Origin: Brevibacterium siliguriense
GTDB lineage: Bacteria > Actinomycetota > Actinomycetes > Actinomycetales > Brevibacteriaceae
Length of the DNA stretch: 64,000 nt
Direction: 5' to 3'
Assembly: GCF_900105315.1 (NCBI RefSeq)
Contig: NZ_LT629766.1
Coordinates: forward strand, 1,054,001 to 1,118,000
How positions within the stretch are numbered: position 1 is the stretch's first letter; each line of letters begins with the position of its first letter. Under the pieces are notes generated by a model, which was not told the DNA's origin, searched no databases, and saw only the letters and a list, made by a program, of their open reading frames with translations. Positions 25,795-34,891 of this stretch are shown here, in pieces. The position numbers were made by a program, and so were the translations under genes.

Positions 25795-25818
25795 AGGTCC
25801 GAGCAGAGACGAGGGAAC

Positions 25819-26910
25819 GTGAGGAACAGGCAGCTCATCCAGGCCGTCGATGTCCACGCCGCCGGTGAACCCGGCCGCGTGCTCATCGGCTCGGGGCTGC
25901 GGGTCAGAGGTGCGACGATGGCCGAGAAGCTCCGCTACTGCGAAGAGCACCTCGACGACTTCCGGAACCTCATCCTCCACGAACCCCGCGGCTATCCCGG
26001 CCTGTGCTCCCCGATCGTCGTGCCTGCGACAGATCCGAGCTGCGATTTCGGAATGATCGTCATGGAGCAGGGCGGGTTCAAGCCGATGTCCGGGTCGAAC
26101 CTCATCTGCACCGTCACGGCGCTGATCGAGACCGGGGCCGTCGATGTCAGCGAACCGGTCACCGAACTGCGCGTCGACACCGCCGCTGGTGTCGTCACGG
26201 TCCGCGCCGAGGTGGAGGCGGGCCGAGCGAAATCGGTGACCTTCGACAATGTCCCGGCTTTCGTCCACGGACTCGACCTGCCTCTTGCAGTGCCGGGGTA
26301 CGGGACGATCCCCGTCGACATCGTCTTCGGAGGTCAGTTCTACGTGCAGACTGCGGCGGACAACCTCGGCGTGGAGCTTGATCCGGGCAATGCCAAGGAG
26401 ATCATCAGGGCGGCCAGCGTGATGCGGCAGGCGGCTGACGAGACCTTCGAGCTGAGCCATCCCCTCATCCCCGAAATCAATTCGATCGGTCTGCCTCTGA
26501 TCCACGGACCGGCGCGCACCGCGGGAGCCGACGGACGCAATGCGGTCGTCCTGCCCAACGGCCTCGTCGACCTCGACGATCCGAACACGTGGACCGGTAC
26601 GTTCGACCGTTCGCCCTGCGGCACAGGGACGAGTGGTCGAGTGGCGGCCAAGCATGCTCGCGGCGAACTGCCGGTCGGGCAGCGCTTCGTCCACGAATCG
26701 ATGATGGGCACGACCTTCACCGCCGTGGTGAAGGAGGAGACCGAGATCGGCGGACTGCCGGCCGTCATCCCTTCGATCAGCGGGCGCGGGTGGATCACGG
26801 GATTCCAACAGCTTGTGCTGGAAGCCGATGATCCGTTCCCCGTCGGCTTCACCGTCGGCGATATCTGGAGCGGCGGTGCGAGCGTGGCGGAACCCGCAGG
26901 CGAGAACTGA
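25819..26910 (+). CDS. proline racemase-family enzyme (hydroxyproline 2-epimerase-like)
   Basis: 363 residues of the cofactor-independent proline racemase family, which deprotonates and reprotonates C-alpha with two side chains. The second is Cys267 in RSPCGTGTSG. The first position, Cys in proline racemase and Thr in trans-3-hydroxyproline dehydratase, is Ser91 here (KPMSGSN). Ser at this site is compatible with 4-hydroxyproline epimerase activity and argues against the Thr-type dehydratase. The GTG at 25819 follows GACGAGGG. It sits between the D-amino-acid dehydrogenase and the Ldh-family reductase, so the three should convert L- and D-forms of proline or hydroxyproline and recycle the resulting pyrroline imine. 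Confidence 0.87.
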   Translation: MRNRQLIQAVDVHAAGEPGRVLIGSGLRVRGATMAEKLRYCEEHLDDFRNLILHEPRGYPGLCSPIVVPATDPSCDFGMIVMEQGGFKPMSGSNLICTVTALIETGAVDVSEPVTELRVDTAAGVVTVRAEVEAGRAKSVTFDNVPAFVHGLDLPLAVPGYGTIPVDIVFGGQFYVQTAADNLGVELDPGNAKEIIRAASVMRQAADETFELSHPLIPEINSIGLPLIHGPARTAGADGRNAVVLPNGLVDLDDPNTWTGTFDRSPCGTGTSGRVAAKHARGELPVGQRFVHESMMGTTFTAVVKEETEIGGLPAVIPSISGRGWITGFQQLVLEADDPFPVGFTVGDIWSGGASVAEPAGEN

Positions 26911-27024
26911 GGAGAGAATATGGAACTCCACGGCAGGCGACCGAGCGAACGATAGTCTGCTGGGTAAGGGCAATGGTCGAAGCCGACACGATTCGCAGCA
27001 CATGCCGCACAAAAGGAGCGCACA

Positions 27025-28029
27025 TTGACGAATGAAACCGACCGAATCTCCTTCGAGGATCTCGTCCTGGCCATCGAAGCCAAGCTCACCGCGGCGGGAG
27101 CCTCCCCGGCGGTTGCGAAAGTGCTGGCGACCAACTGCGCGACCTGCGAACGCGACGGCACGCTCAGCCACGGAGTCTTCCGGGTGGCCGGCTACCTCGA
27201 TTCACTGACCCGCGGCTGGGCGGATGGGGCCGCGGAAGCGAGCATCGACATCGTCGGGCCTTCCTATATCCGCATCGATGGTTGCAACGGCTTTGCTCAG
27301 CCTGCTCTTGCCGAAGCGCGACCGGCGATCGGCCGGGCACTCGATGACACCGGCGTCGCCGTCATCGCCCTGCGCAATACCCACCATTTCAGCGCCCTGT
27401 GGCCCGATCTCGAGGCCCTCGCCCGCGAGGGCCGGGTGGCGATGGGGATGATCGCCAGCGGCAAGCTCGCCGTCGTCCCCGAGGGGGCGACGCGGCCCGT
27501 CTTCAGCACGAACCCGTTCGGCTTCGCCACACCCGTGGCCGACGCGGACCCTGTCGTCTTCGACTTCTCCACGTCGTCGATGTCCCATGGGGACCTGCAG
27601 CTTCTGCGGGCCGAGGGCCGGGAGGTTCCGGTCGGCACCGGAGTCGACTCGACCGGAGCGGACAGCACTGACCCGAACGCCATCCTCGACGGCGGCGGCA
27701 TCCGTCCGATCGGCGGGCACAAGGGTGCGCTGCTGTCATTCATGATCGAAACGCTGGCGGCAGGGCTGACCGGCGGTGCCTTCACCTATGAGATCGACGC
27801 AGAGGCTCCCGAGGGCGCTCACACGTTCCGCACCGGCCAGCTCTTCATCGTCATCGACCCCGGGCGCGGTGGCAACGACGCCTACCTGAGCCGAGTCCGC
27901 GAATTCGTCGACATGCTCCGCGGCGCAGGCATGGACCGTCAACCCGGTGATCGCCGCTATGCCAACCGCGCCGAGGCGGCCGAACGAGGAATTCCCGTCA
28001 CCGATACGATCCGCTCCCTCTTCGACTGA
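27025..28029 (+). CDS. Ldh-family oxidoreductase (probable delta1-pyrroline-2-carboxylate reductase)
   Basis: 334 residues of the malate/L-lactate dehydrogenase (YlbC/DpkA) family, which has its own NAD(P) fold. The N-terminus carries the conserved ERDGTLSHGVFRV, with the catalytic His in the NTHHFSALW segment (about residues 113-121), and the NPFGFATP and IGGHKGALLSFMIE blocks follow. In proline/hydroxyproline clusters members reduce delta1-pyrroline-2-carboxylate to L-proline. The TTG at 27025 is placed by AAAAGGAG 7 nt upstream; no ATG in frame competes. It is separated by 114 bp from the epimerase gene, so it could have its own promoter. An alternative would be a ureidoglycolate or lactate dehydrogenase role. 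Confidence 0.82.
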   Translation: MTNETDRISFEDLVLAIEAKLTAAGASPAVAKVLATNCATCERDGTLSHGVFRVAGYLDSLTRGWADGAAEASIDIVGPSYIRIDGCNGFAQPALAEARPAIGRALDDTGVAVIALRNTHHFSALWPDLEALAREGRVAMGMIASGKLAVVPEGATRPVFSTNPFGFATPVADADPVVFDFSTSSMSHGDLQLLRAEGREVPVGTGVDSTGADSTDPNAILDGGGIRPIGGHKGALLSFMIETLAAGLTGGAFTYEIDAEAPEGAHTFRTGQLFIVIDPGRGGNDAYLSRVREFVDMLRGAGMDRQPGDRRYANRAEAAERGIPVTDTIRSLFD

Positions 28030-28061
28030 AATGCTGTCGACCGGCCGAGACTGCCCGGTCC

Positions 28062-29870
28062 TCAGCCCGACATCCTCCACCACAGCAGCGCCACGTGCAG
28101 TGCCGTGCGCGACTCCGCGTCATCGAGCGAGACGCCGAGGCGGTCCTGCAGTCGCGTGATCCGTGCATAGAGTGCTGGCCGGGATAGATGCCCGGCCCGC
28201 GCCATCGCAGACTTGTTGCCGCCGTGCGAGAGATAGAGCTCGAGAAGATCGAGCAGATCCTCGTCTGCGGAATCCGAGGGCGAACGCGGAAGTCCGCCCC
28301 TGGGTCGGCCGTCGCCGCTCGATTCGCCGAGCAGGGGCCCCAACTCACCCTCAGCAAAAGCTCGCAGCCGCGAGTCCTCGGCCAGCAGAGACAGCAGCCC
28401 GCGAATGCGCACGTCCGAGGAGCGATAGAACGAACGCTCACGCACATCGAGAGTCGACGCGACTTCGGCGACATGGGATGCCGCTTCGAGACCGGCGACA
28501 GCGCGAACCAGCGAAGGGCTGCCGCGGCCGACCCCGACCACCCAGCTCGCAGCGAGCCCCTCGAGCTCGGCGAGGAGGCGGTTGAGACGGTCATCGGCGT
28601 CCACGGTGCCACGCGAATTCGCCCGCGTGGTGCCCGCCTCATCGGATTCGGCGCCCACGAGTGGAGTTCGCCGACGCTGCGGGCGACTGGTCCTCCCACG
28701 ACCGGGGGCCAGAACGAACCCGAAAGCGCCCGACTGCAGGCTCGTCATGAGCAGACACAGGTTCAGTCGCGAGGCGGCAGAGGCGAGCTCCTGCGTCAGA
28801 CCCCGCTCCTGCAGCTGCACCCGCGTCGGATCGGTGTCGGACTCCCGGTCGATGCGGACGACGACAGGGGTGAACTCGGCCCTGTCAGCAGGAGTGAAGC
28901 CCAGGGAACGTGCACGCTCCAGTGCCGAACGCTCGTCGATGCCTTCAGAGTCCGTGATCTCGCGGATCAGTCCGCTTTGAGCCTGCAGCAGCAGATCCTG
29001 CTCATCGCGATCGGCCATCCGAGTCAGCGTCAGCGCTTCACCGGCGCGTTCGATGACCTGCTCGAGATCGGCGACGGACTCGGCAGCGAGTGGCACGACG
29101 AGCCGGCCCCATCTGCGGGTGCGCAAGCCCACCGGCGTCTGCCGCCACAGGGCCGGGGCGAACCCGTCGGGCATCGTACTCGCTCCGCTGACGAGGTCCG
29201 TCCACTTCTGTGCCAGAGCTTGCGAACCACGGCCGGAATGTGCGAGAACCCGATGCGACACATCCTCAAGAACCACCGCTGTGCCAAGCAGGTCTGCAGT
29301 GCGGTCGACGATCGTCTGTGCCCCCGCCCGATCGAGGCTCAGCTGCGTGTAGGTCTCATGGATCTCCCGGGCATGTTCGAGCTGCGAGATCTGCTGTGCC
29401 AGAAGGCTGCGATGGGCGAGTTCGGTGATTCTGACGAACTTGACTCGGCGGGGGAGGACGATGACGGGCAGATCCCTCGCCGAGGCGGCTGCGCGCACGG
29501 CCTCGTGCGCTTCCTCATCGTGGGTCGAGTTCTCATCGACGAGCTCGATGATCGTCCCGGCCGCATTCGCGCGCTCGAGTTGGTCGAGGAACTCCGTCAT
29601 CGCCTCATGGGACCGGCGAAATGTCGTGGCCGTGGTCAGCACGAGTTCCCCACCTTCGAGGAACCGCTCGACGTGCTCGGAGTCGGCGATGTGGACCCAG
29701 CGGATCATCCGATCGAAATCAGCCTCGCCGGCAAGCACGAGTGGCCCGGCGGCACTGATCTCCTCGAATTCGAACAGACCGGCGATGCTCAGTGCTGCTC
29801 CGCTCGACTCCTGCGCAGTGTCCATTGACACAGTGTAAGTCCCGACCTGCATATTCTGACATTCTGACAC
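28062..29870 (-). CDS. PucR-family transcriptional regulator
   Basis: 602 residues. The N-terminal PucR-type domain (WVHIADSEHVERFLEGGELVLTT, about residues 53-75, here abbreviated) is followed by a long middle region containing a low-complexity Arg/Thr linker. The C-terminal PucR helix-turn-helix lies at about 540-600 (LSHGGNKSAMARAGHLSRPA). PucR proteins control purine, pyrimidine, GABA or beta-alanine use. It is divergent from mmsA with 68 bp between starts, so it probably regulates the mmsA/aminotransferase pair. The ATG at 29870 has GGGGAAG 7 nt upstream; an in-frame ATG at 29825 is the alternative. The upstream region contains a tandem GTCAGAAT repeat right at the start. Confidence 0.87.
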   Translation of the reverse strand: MSECQNMQVGTYTVSMDTAQESSGAALSIAGLFEFEEISAAGPLVLAGEADFDRMIRWVHIADSEHVERFLEGGELVLTTATTFRRSHEAMTEFLDQLERANAAGTIIELVDENSTHDEEAHEAVRAAASARDLPVIVLPRRVKFVRITELAHRSLLAQQISQLEHAREIHETYTQLSLDRAGAQTIVDRTADLLGTAVVLEDVSHRVLAHSGRGSQALAQKWTDLVSGASTMPDGFAPALWRQTPVGLRTRRWGRLVVPLAAESVADLEQVIERAGEALTLTRMADRDEQDLLLQAQSGLIREITDSEGIDERSALERARSLGFTPADRAEFTPVVVRIDRESDTDPTRVQLQERGLTQELASAASRLNLCLLMTSLQSGAFGFVLAPGRGRTSRPQRRRTPLVGAESDEAGTTRANSRGTVDADDRLNRLLAELEGLAASWVVGVGRGSPSLVRAVAGLEAASHVAEVASTLDVRERSFYRSSDVRIRGLLSLLAEDSRLRAFAEGELGPLLGESSGDGRPRGGLPRSPSDSADEDLLDLLELYLSHGGNKSAMARAGHLSRPALYARITRLQDRLGVSLDDAESRTALHVALLWWRMSG

Positions 29871-29938
29871 TTCCCCGACCGGCTGAGCGGACAGAGGATG
29901 GTCGTAACCGACGTACCAACGACGCAGAAGGACTCCTC

Positions 29939-31423
29939 ATGGCAACTCTCTTTCATTGGATCAACGGACAGTCCGTCACCGCGGACACCGACACCCGCCT
30001 CGGCGATATCACGAACCCAGCCACCGGCGTCGTCACCGGTCAGGTGGCGCTGGGATCGAAGGCGACGGTGGAATCGGCGATCGCCGCTGCCGCCGCCGCG
30101 TTCCCCGCTTGGCGCGACACATCCCTGGCCAAGCGGACCGCTGTGCTCTTCAACTTCCGCGAACTGCTCAACGCCAGGAAGCAGGAACTGGCCGAGATCA
30201 TCACCGCCGAGCACGGCAAGGTCGTTTCGGACGCCCTCGGCGAGGTCGCCCGCGGTCAGGAGGTCGTCGAGTTCGCGTGCGGCATCGCCGGCCACCTGCG
30301 CGGCGGCCACACGGAGAACGCCTCGACGAACATCGACGTCCACTCCCTGCGCCAGCCGATCGGCGTCTCCGCGATCATCTCGCCGTTCAACTTCCCGGCC
30401 ATGGTCCCGATGTGGTTCTTCCCCGTCGCCATCGCGACCGGCAACACCGTAGTTCTCAAGCCCTCGGAGAAGGACCCGACGGCCGCGAACTGGCTCGCAG
30501 AGCTGTGGCAGGAAGCCGGCCTGCCCGACGGCGTGTTCAATGTCGTCCACGGCGACAAGGAAGCCGTCGACACGATCCTTGAGAGCCCCGAGGTCGCCTC
30601 GGTGTCCTTCGTCGGGTCGACCCCGATCGCGAAGTACGTCTACGAGAACGGCACGGCCACCGGCAAACGCGTCCAAGCACTCGGCGGAGCGAAGAACCAC
30701 ATGCTCGTCCTCCCCGACGCGGACCTCGACCTCGCCGCCGACGCCGCCGTCAACGCCGGCTACGGAGCTGCCGGTGAGCGTTGTATGGCCATCTCCGTGG
30801 TCGTCGCCGTCGACTCCATCGCCGATGACCTCGTGGCGAAGATCGCCGAACGGACCAAGACGCTGCGCGTCGGGGACGGTACGACGGAGCCAGATATGGG
30901 ACCGCTCGTCACCGCCGCCCATCGCGACAAGGTCGCAGGCTACATCGATGCCGGCGCCGAAGCCGGCGCCACGGTCGTCCTCGACGGTCGGGAGAACACT
31001 CCGGCCGACGGGTTCTTCCTCAACCCGACGCTCTTCGACAATGTCACCACGGACATGTCGATCTACACCGATGAGATCTTCGGGCCCGTCCTCGCCGTCG
31101 TCCGCGTCCCCGGCTACGACGAAGGCCTCGACCTCATCAACGCCAACCCGTACGGCAACGGCACCGCGATCTTCACCAACGACGGAGGAGCGGCCCGCCG
31201 ATACGAGAACGAAGTCGAGGTCGGCATGGTCGGCATCAACGTCCCGATCCCCGTGCCCGTGGGCTACTACTCCTTCGGCGGGTGGAAGAACTCGCTGTTC
31301 GGCGACACCCACGCCTACGGCGACGAGGGCGTCCACTTCTTCACTCGCGGCAAGGTCGTCACCTCACGCTGGCTCGATCCCAGCCACGGTGGACTCAACC
31401 TCGGCTTCCCGACCAACGACTGA
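29939..31423 (+). CDS. mmsA: CoA-acylating methylmalonate-semialdehyde dehydrogenase
   Basis: 494 residues of the aldehyde dehydrogenase superfamily, MmsA branch. It converts (methyl)malonate semialdehyde with CoA and NAD to propionyl- or acetyl-CoA plus CO2. The catalytic Cys is in GAAGERCMAIS (Cys282), with the NFPAMVPMWFFP and QALGGAKNHMLV signatures of MmsA. The ATG at 29939 follows AGAAGGACTCC. The class III aminotransferase starts 80 bp downstream and would supply the semialdehyde from beta-alanine or 3-aminoisobutyrate. These are end products of reductive uracil and thymine breakdown, which fits the divergent PucR regulator. It could also serve valine or inositol catabolism. Confidence 0.93.
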   Translation: MATLFHWINGQSVTADTDTRLGDITNPATGVVTGQVALGSKATVESAIAAAAAAFPAWRDTSLAKRTAVLFNFRELLNARKQELAEIITAEHGKVVSDALGEVARGQEVVEFACGIAGHLRGGHTENASTNIDVHSLRQPIGVSAIISPFNFPAMVPMWFFPVAIATGNTVVLKPSEKDPTAANWLAELWQEAGLPDGVFNVVHGDKEAVDTILESPEVASVSFVGSTPIAKYVYENGTATGKRVQALGGAKNHMLVLPDADLDLAADAAVNAGYGAAGERCMAISVVVAVDSIADDLVAKIAERTKTLRVGDGTTEPDMGPLVTAAHRDKVAGYIDAGAEAGATVVLDGRENTPADGFFLNPTLFDNVTTDMSIYTDEIFGPVLAVVRVPGYDEGLDLINANPYGNGTAIFTNDGGAARRYENEVEVGMVGINVPIPVPVGYYSFGGWKNSLFGDTHAYGDEGVHFFTRGKVVTSRWLDPSHGGLNLGFPTND

Positions 31424-31503
31424 ACCGACCACCACTGACAATCGTCCCGTTCAGGGGCGGACGTTCACGCAACGACGAACCACCTCTGCGAAGGAGACCT
31501 GAC

Positions 31504-32919
31504 ATGACCACCACCGCGGATTCCCCGCTCACCGAATCACACCTCGACGCTGATCGCCCCGGCGCTGACCGGATCGATCCCGATCTCATCGAGGCCGGGC
31601 GACGTGCCCACGACCTCGACCGTGCGCACGTCTTCCACTCCTGGCAGGCACAGGGGCCGTTCCAGCCGATGACGATCATCGATGCCGCCGGGTCCTACGT
31701 CTGGGACGGTGAGGGCCGAAAGCTGCTCGACCTGTCGTCGCAGCTGGTCAACACGAATATCGGCCACCAGCACCCTGCCGTCGTCGCCGCCATCCAGGGG
31801 CAGGCCGGCAAGCTGTGCACGATCGCGCCGCAGCACGTCAACGACGCTCGCTCCGAGGCAGCCCGACTCATCGCCGAACGCACCCCTGGCGACCTCGATC
31901 ACGTGTTCTTCACGAACGGGGGAGCCGATGCCAACGAGCACGCGATCCGGATGGCCCGGCTGCACACGGGTCGGACGAAAGTGCTCTCGGCCTACCGCAG
32001 CTACCACGGCGGTACGCAACTGGCCGTCAATGTCACCGGCGACCCGCGCAGGTTCGCCAACGACTACTCAGCTGAGGGCATCGTCCACTTCATGCCCGCC
32101 TACCCGTATCGGTCGTACTTCAACTCGACCACCGAGGCCGAGGAGACGCAGCGGGCCCTGGCGCACCTCGAGGACATGATCACGCTCGAAGGGCCCGGCA
32201 ACATCGCCGCCCTCATCCTCGAGACCGTGCCGGGCACAGCAGGCATATATGCCCCGCCGGCCGGTTACCTTGCAGGTGTGCGCGAACTGACCGCGAAATA
32301 CGGGATCGTCTTCATCGCCGATGAGGTGATGGCCGGATTCGGTCGTACCGGTCGCTGGTTCGCCGTCGAGCACTGGGACGTCACCCCGGACCTCATCACC
32401 TTCGCCAAAGGCGTGAACTCCGGATACGTCCCGCTCGGCGGAGTCGCCATCTCGGAGACGATCTTCGAGACCTTCCGCGATCGGGCCTACCCGGGCGGAC
32501 TGACCTACTCGGGCCACCCCCTCGCCTGCGCGGCAGCGGTCGCGACGATCACTGCGATGGAGGACGAGGGGATGATCGCCAATGCCGACCGCCTCGGCGA
32601 AGACATCATCGGTCCGGCTCTGCGGGAAATCGCTCAGCGCCACCCCTCGGTCGGGGATGTCCGGGGTCTCGGCTGCTTCTGGGCGGTCGAACTCGTCAAG
32701 GACCGGACTACGAAGGAGCCGCTGGCGGGCTACGGCGGCAGCTCGCCGGAGATGAACGAGGTCATCGCCGCTCTCAAAGCCGAAGGCGTGCTGCCGTTCG
32801 CGAACTTCAACCGCATCCACGTCGTGCCGCCGCTCAACACCCCGGATGAGGACGTGCGATTCGGGCTCGCCGCCCTGGATCGGGCACTCGACGTCGCGGA
32901 CCGGTACGTCGCGGCGTAG
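31504..32919 (+). CDS. class III aminotransferase (probable omega-amino acid:pyruvate type)
   Basis: 471 residues, fold-type I PLP enzyme of the ornithine/omega-amino-acid transaminase class. Signatures: FFTNGGADANEHAIRMAR, the Asp of FIADEVMAGFGRTGRW and the PLP lysine Lys302 in FAKGVNSGYVPLGG. It should move an amino group from a beta- or omega-amino acid to pyruvate or 2-oxoglutarate. The ATG at 31504 is preceded by GAAGGAGACCTG. It is in the same operon as mmsA, so beta-alanine or 3-aminoisobutyrate is the best guess for substrate. No export signal; cytoplasmic. Confidence 0.9.
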   Translation: MTTTADSPLTESHLDADRPGADRIDPDLIEAGRRAHDLDRAHVFHSWQAQGPFQPMTIIDAAGSYVWDGEGRKLLDLSSQLVNTNIGHQHPAVVAAIQGQAGKLCTIAPQHVNDARSEAARLIAERTPGDLDHVFFTNGGADANEHAIRMARLHTGRTKVLSAYRSYHGGTQLAVNVTGDPRRFANDYSAEGIVHFMPAYPYRSYFNSTTEAEETQRALAHLEDMITLEGPGNIAALILETVPGTAGIYAPPAGYLAGVRELTAKYGIVFIADEVMAGFGRTGRWFAVEHWDVTPDLITFAKGVNSGYVPLGGVAISETIFETFRDRAYPGGLTYSGHPLACAAAVATITAMEDEGMIANADRLGEDIIGPALREIAQRHPSVGDVRGLGCFWAVELVKDRTTKEPLAGYGGSSPEMNEVIAALKAEGVLPFANFNRIHVVPPLNTPDEDVRFGLAALDRALDVADRYVAA

Positions 32920-33239
32920 ATACGTCACGATTGAAGGTGGCGCCGCCTCGGCGAGGTGATTCCGCGGATTCCGCGGATGACTGCGTGAGGTGGGCGGCCG
33001 TCTCAGCGAGGTGATTGCTGTGGACGGGCCCCGTTCGGAATGTGAGAGGAATTGCACTCTCAGCCGGGCGGGGCCGTTTGCGCACGTCAAAAGTGAACAA
33101 AAGGTGAATCAGGTGGAGTAGGGTCGAATTGCGGGTGAAGAGCTGTTGAATCTGTGGGTAGACTTCTGCGGGATAGTGATTGCTGGCCGTCAGCTGCATC
33201 ATCCACGGTCCGAATAGTGTCTACACCCAAGGTCGATTA
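32920..33239. other. promoter region of the phosphate transporter
   Basis: 320 bases without a credible gene. It holds the PHO box at 33092-33109, a short tandem ATTCCGCGG duplication near 32960, and one copy of the iterated GCCGAGGCGG motif (32943-32952, complement). Confidence 0.6.
33092..33109. promoter_or_regulatory. PHO box (PhoP-type direct repeat)
   Basis: AGTGAAC-AAAA-GGTGAAT is the complement-oriented form of the actinobacterial PHO box GTTCACC-N4-GTTCACC, two 7-mers 11 bp apart with 12 of 14 positions matching. It lies 131 bp upstream of the phosphate transporter start. Confidence 0.65.
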
Positions 33240-34618
33240 GTGGAAATCATCTTCGTCGTCGTGCTCGTTATCGCACTGGCACTGTTCTTCGACTTCACCA
33301 ATGGCTTTCACGATACGGCCAATGCCATGGCCACCCCGATCGCGACCGGGGCCATCAAACCGAAGACTGCGGTCACGCTCGCCGCGATCCTCAACCTCGT
33401 CGGCGCCTTCCTCTCCACCGAGGTGGCGAAGACCATCTCCGGCGGCATCATCAAAGAAGGCAGCGGGGAGTGCAGATCACTCCCGACTTCATCCTCGCCG
33501 GCCTCATCGGCGCCATCATCTGGAACATGGCGACGTGGCGCTTCGGCCTTCCGTCATCGTCGTCCCACGCACTCTTCGGCGGCCTCATCGGTGCGGCCAT
33601 CGTCGGTGCCGGACTCAACTCCGTCGACTACGGGGTGTTCCTGTCGAAGGTCGTCATCCCGGCTCTGGCGGCTCCGATCATCGCGGGCTTCAGCGCCTAC
33701 CTCTGCACCCGCATCGCTTATGCGATCACCCGCCGCAACGAAGAGGGCAAGACCGCCCGTCGCGCACCGTTCAAGTACGGACAGATCTTCTCGTCCTCGC
33801 TGGTCGCGCTCGCCCACGGCACGAACGACGCACAGAAGACGATGGGCGTCATCACCCTTGTCCTCGTCTCCGCGAACCTGCAGGAGCACGGAACCGGCCC
33901 GCACATCTGGGTCATCACCGCGTGTGCTCTGGCGATCGCATTGGGCACCTACGTCGGCGGATGGCGCATCATCGACACCCTCGGAACGAAGCTGACGACC
34001 GTCAAGGCCGCGCAGGGACTGTCGGCCGAGACCTCGACGGCAGCAGCCATCCTCGCCTCCTCTCACCTCGGATTCGCACTGTCGACGACGCAGGTGGCCT
34101 CTGGTTCGGTGCTCGGCTCGGGACTCGGCCGCAAGGGCGCCGACGTCCAGTGGTCGACTGCCGGACGCATCGCCTCCGGTTGGCTGCTGACGATTCCCGC
34201 CGCCGCAATAGTCGGCGGGATCGCCGCCGGCATCGCTCACCTGGGAACGGTCGGAGTCGTCATCGATACGGTCATCGCCGTCATCGTGGTGCTGTGGATC
34301 TACATCAGCTCCCGTCGGGTCCAGGAGACCGATATCTCGAACTTCGACACCGTCGGCGAAGCCGTCAACATCCGCGGCCGCAAGCGCAAGCTGCGCAAGG
34401 ACCGCAACCGCAAGCGTGCCCAGGCGAAGCGGGAAGCCCGCTACGAGGCGTGGGAAGAGAAGCAAGCGGCCAAAGAGAAGCGCCGTGCCCACCGTGATGC
34501 CAAGAAGAACGGGGCCGTTCCCGCCGAGGCGGCGAAGGCGAGTTCATCGCCGACCGGTTCTGCTTCCGGGGTCGATGCGGGCCGGGCAGACGCGAGCGAT
34601 AAGGGAGACGCGAAATGA
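33240..34618 (+). pseudogene. pit: PiT-family inorganic phosphate transporter, broken by a 1-base frameshift
   Basis: A low-affinity phosphate permease read in two frames. The first part (GTG at 33240) gives FDFTNGFHDTANAMATP, the N-terminal PiT signature, up to about 33465. Then the frame is lost. The rest continues from about 33470 in the -1 frame with FGLPSSSSHALFGG and AHGTNDAQKTMGVI, the second PiT signature, to a charged Lys/Arg-rich C-terminus. Restoring one base in the GGGG run at 33464-33467 would give a single protein of about 459 residues. The second frame could be re-initiated at GTG 33470 but would lack the first transmembrane unit. A sequencing error, a true null allele and programmed slippage are all possible; the first is most likely. 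Confidence 0.85.
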
Positions 34619-34848
34619 TCGAGTGGAGTTCGTTCGCCATCGTTGCGGCCGCGACATGGGTCTCGGCCATCATCGTCATCACGCTGTTCTCTCTCGCAGT
34701 GCGCATGCGGGCCACGCACCTCGATCGTATCGACGAGGGACGCGGCGGTTCGGCGTTGCCGGTCGCCTATTGGACGGTCTTCGGAATCTGCGGAGCAGTC
34801 GTTCTGCTCGGCGTCTACCTCATCGTCCCGGCCCTACACGGCGCCTGA
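34615..34848 (+). CDS. small membrane protein downstream of pit
   Basis: 77 residues with two predicted transmembrane helices (about 5-28 and 50-72) separated by a short basic/acidic loop. Its ATG overlaps the stop of the transporter (ATGA), so it is co-translated with it. Similar two-helix proteins accompany PiT genes in related actinobacteria, by my recollection, which would suggest a subunit or stabiliser. Function unproven. Confidence 0.72.
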   Translation: MIEWSSFAIVAAATWVSAIIVITLFSLAVRMRATHLDRIDEGRGGSALPVAYWTVFGICGAVVLLGVYLIVPALHGA

Positions 34849-34891
34849 CGCGACTGATGGGCAGTCGGCGGCTTCGGCCTAGACTCGTCTT

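Noticed and set aside
24352-27171. 939-codon open frame on the minus strand
   Set aside because: It is antisense to the DAO and epimerase genes, which have clear family motifs, and it has no motif or ribosome site. High-GC coding regions produce such shadows.
29789-31336. 515-codon minus-strand frame over mmsA
   Set aside because: It is antisense to a clear dehydrogenase gene and has no motif.
32834-33202. Frame on the minus strand upstream of pit
   Set aside because: No ribosome site or codon pattern; it lies in the pit promoter region.
33460-33475. Programmed ribosomal frameshift in pit
   Set aside because: A GGGG run is present, but no X-XXY-YYZ heptamer or downstream pseudoknot is evident. 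A sequence error is simpler.
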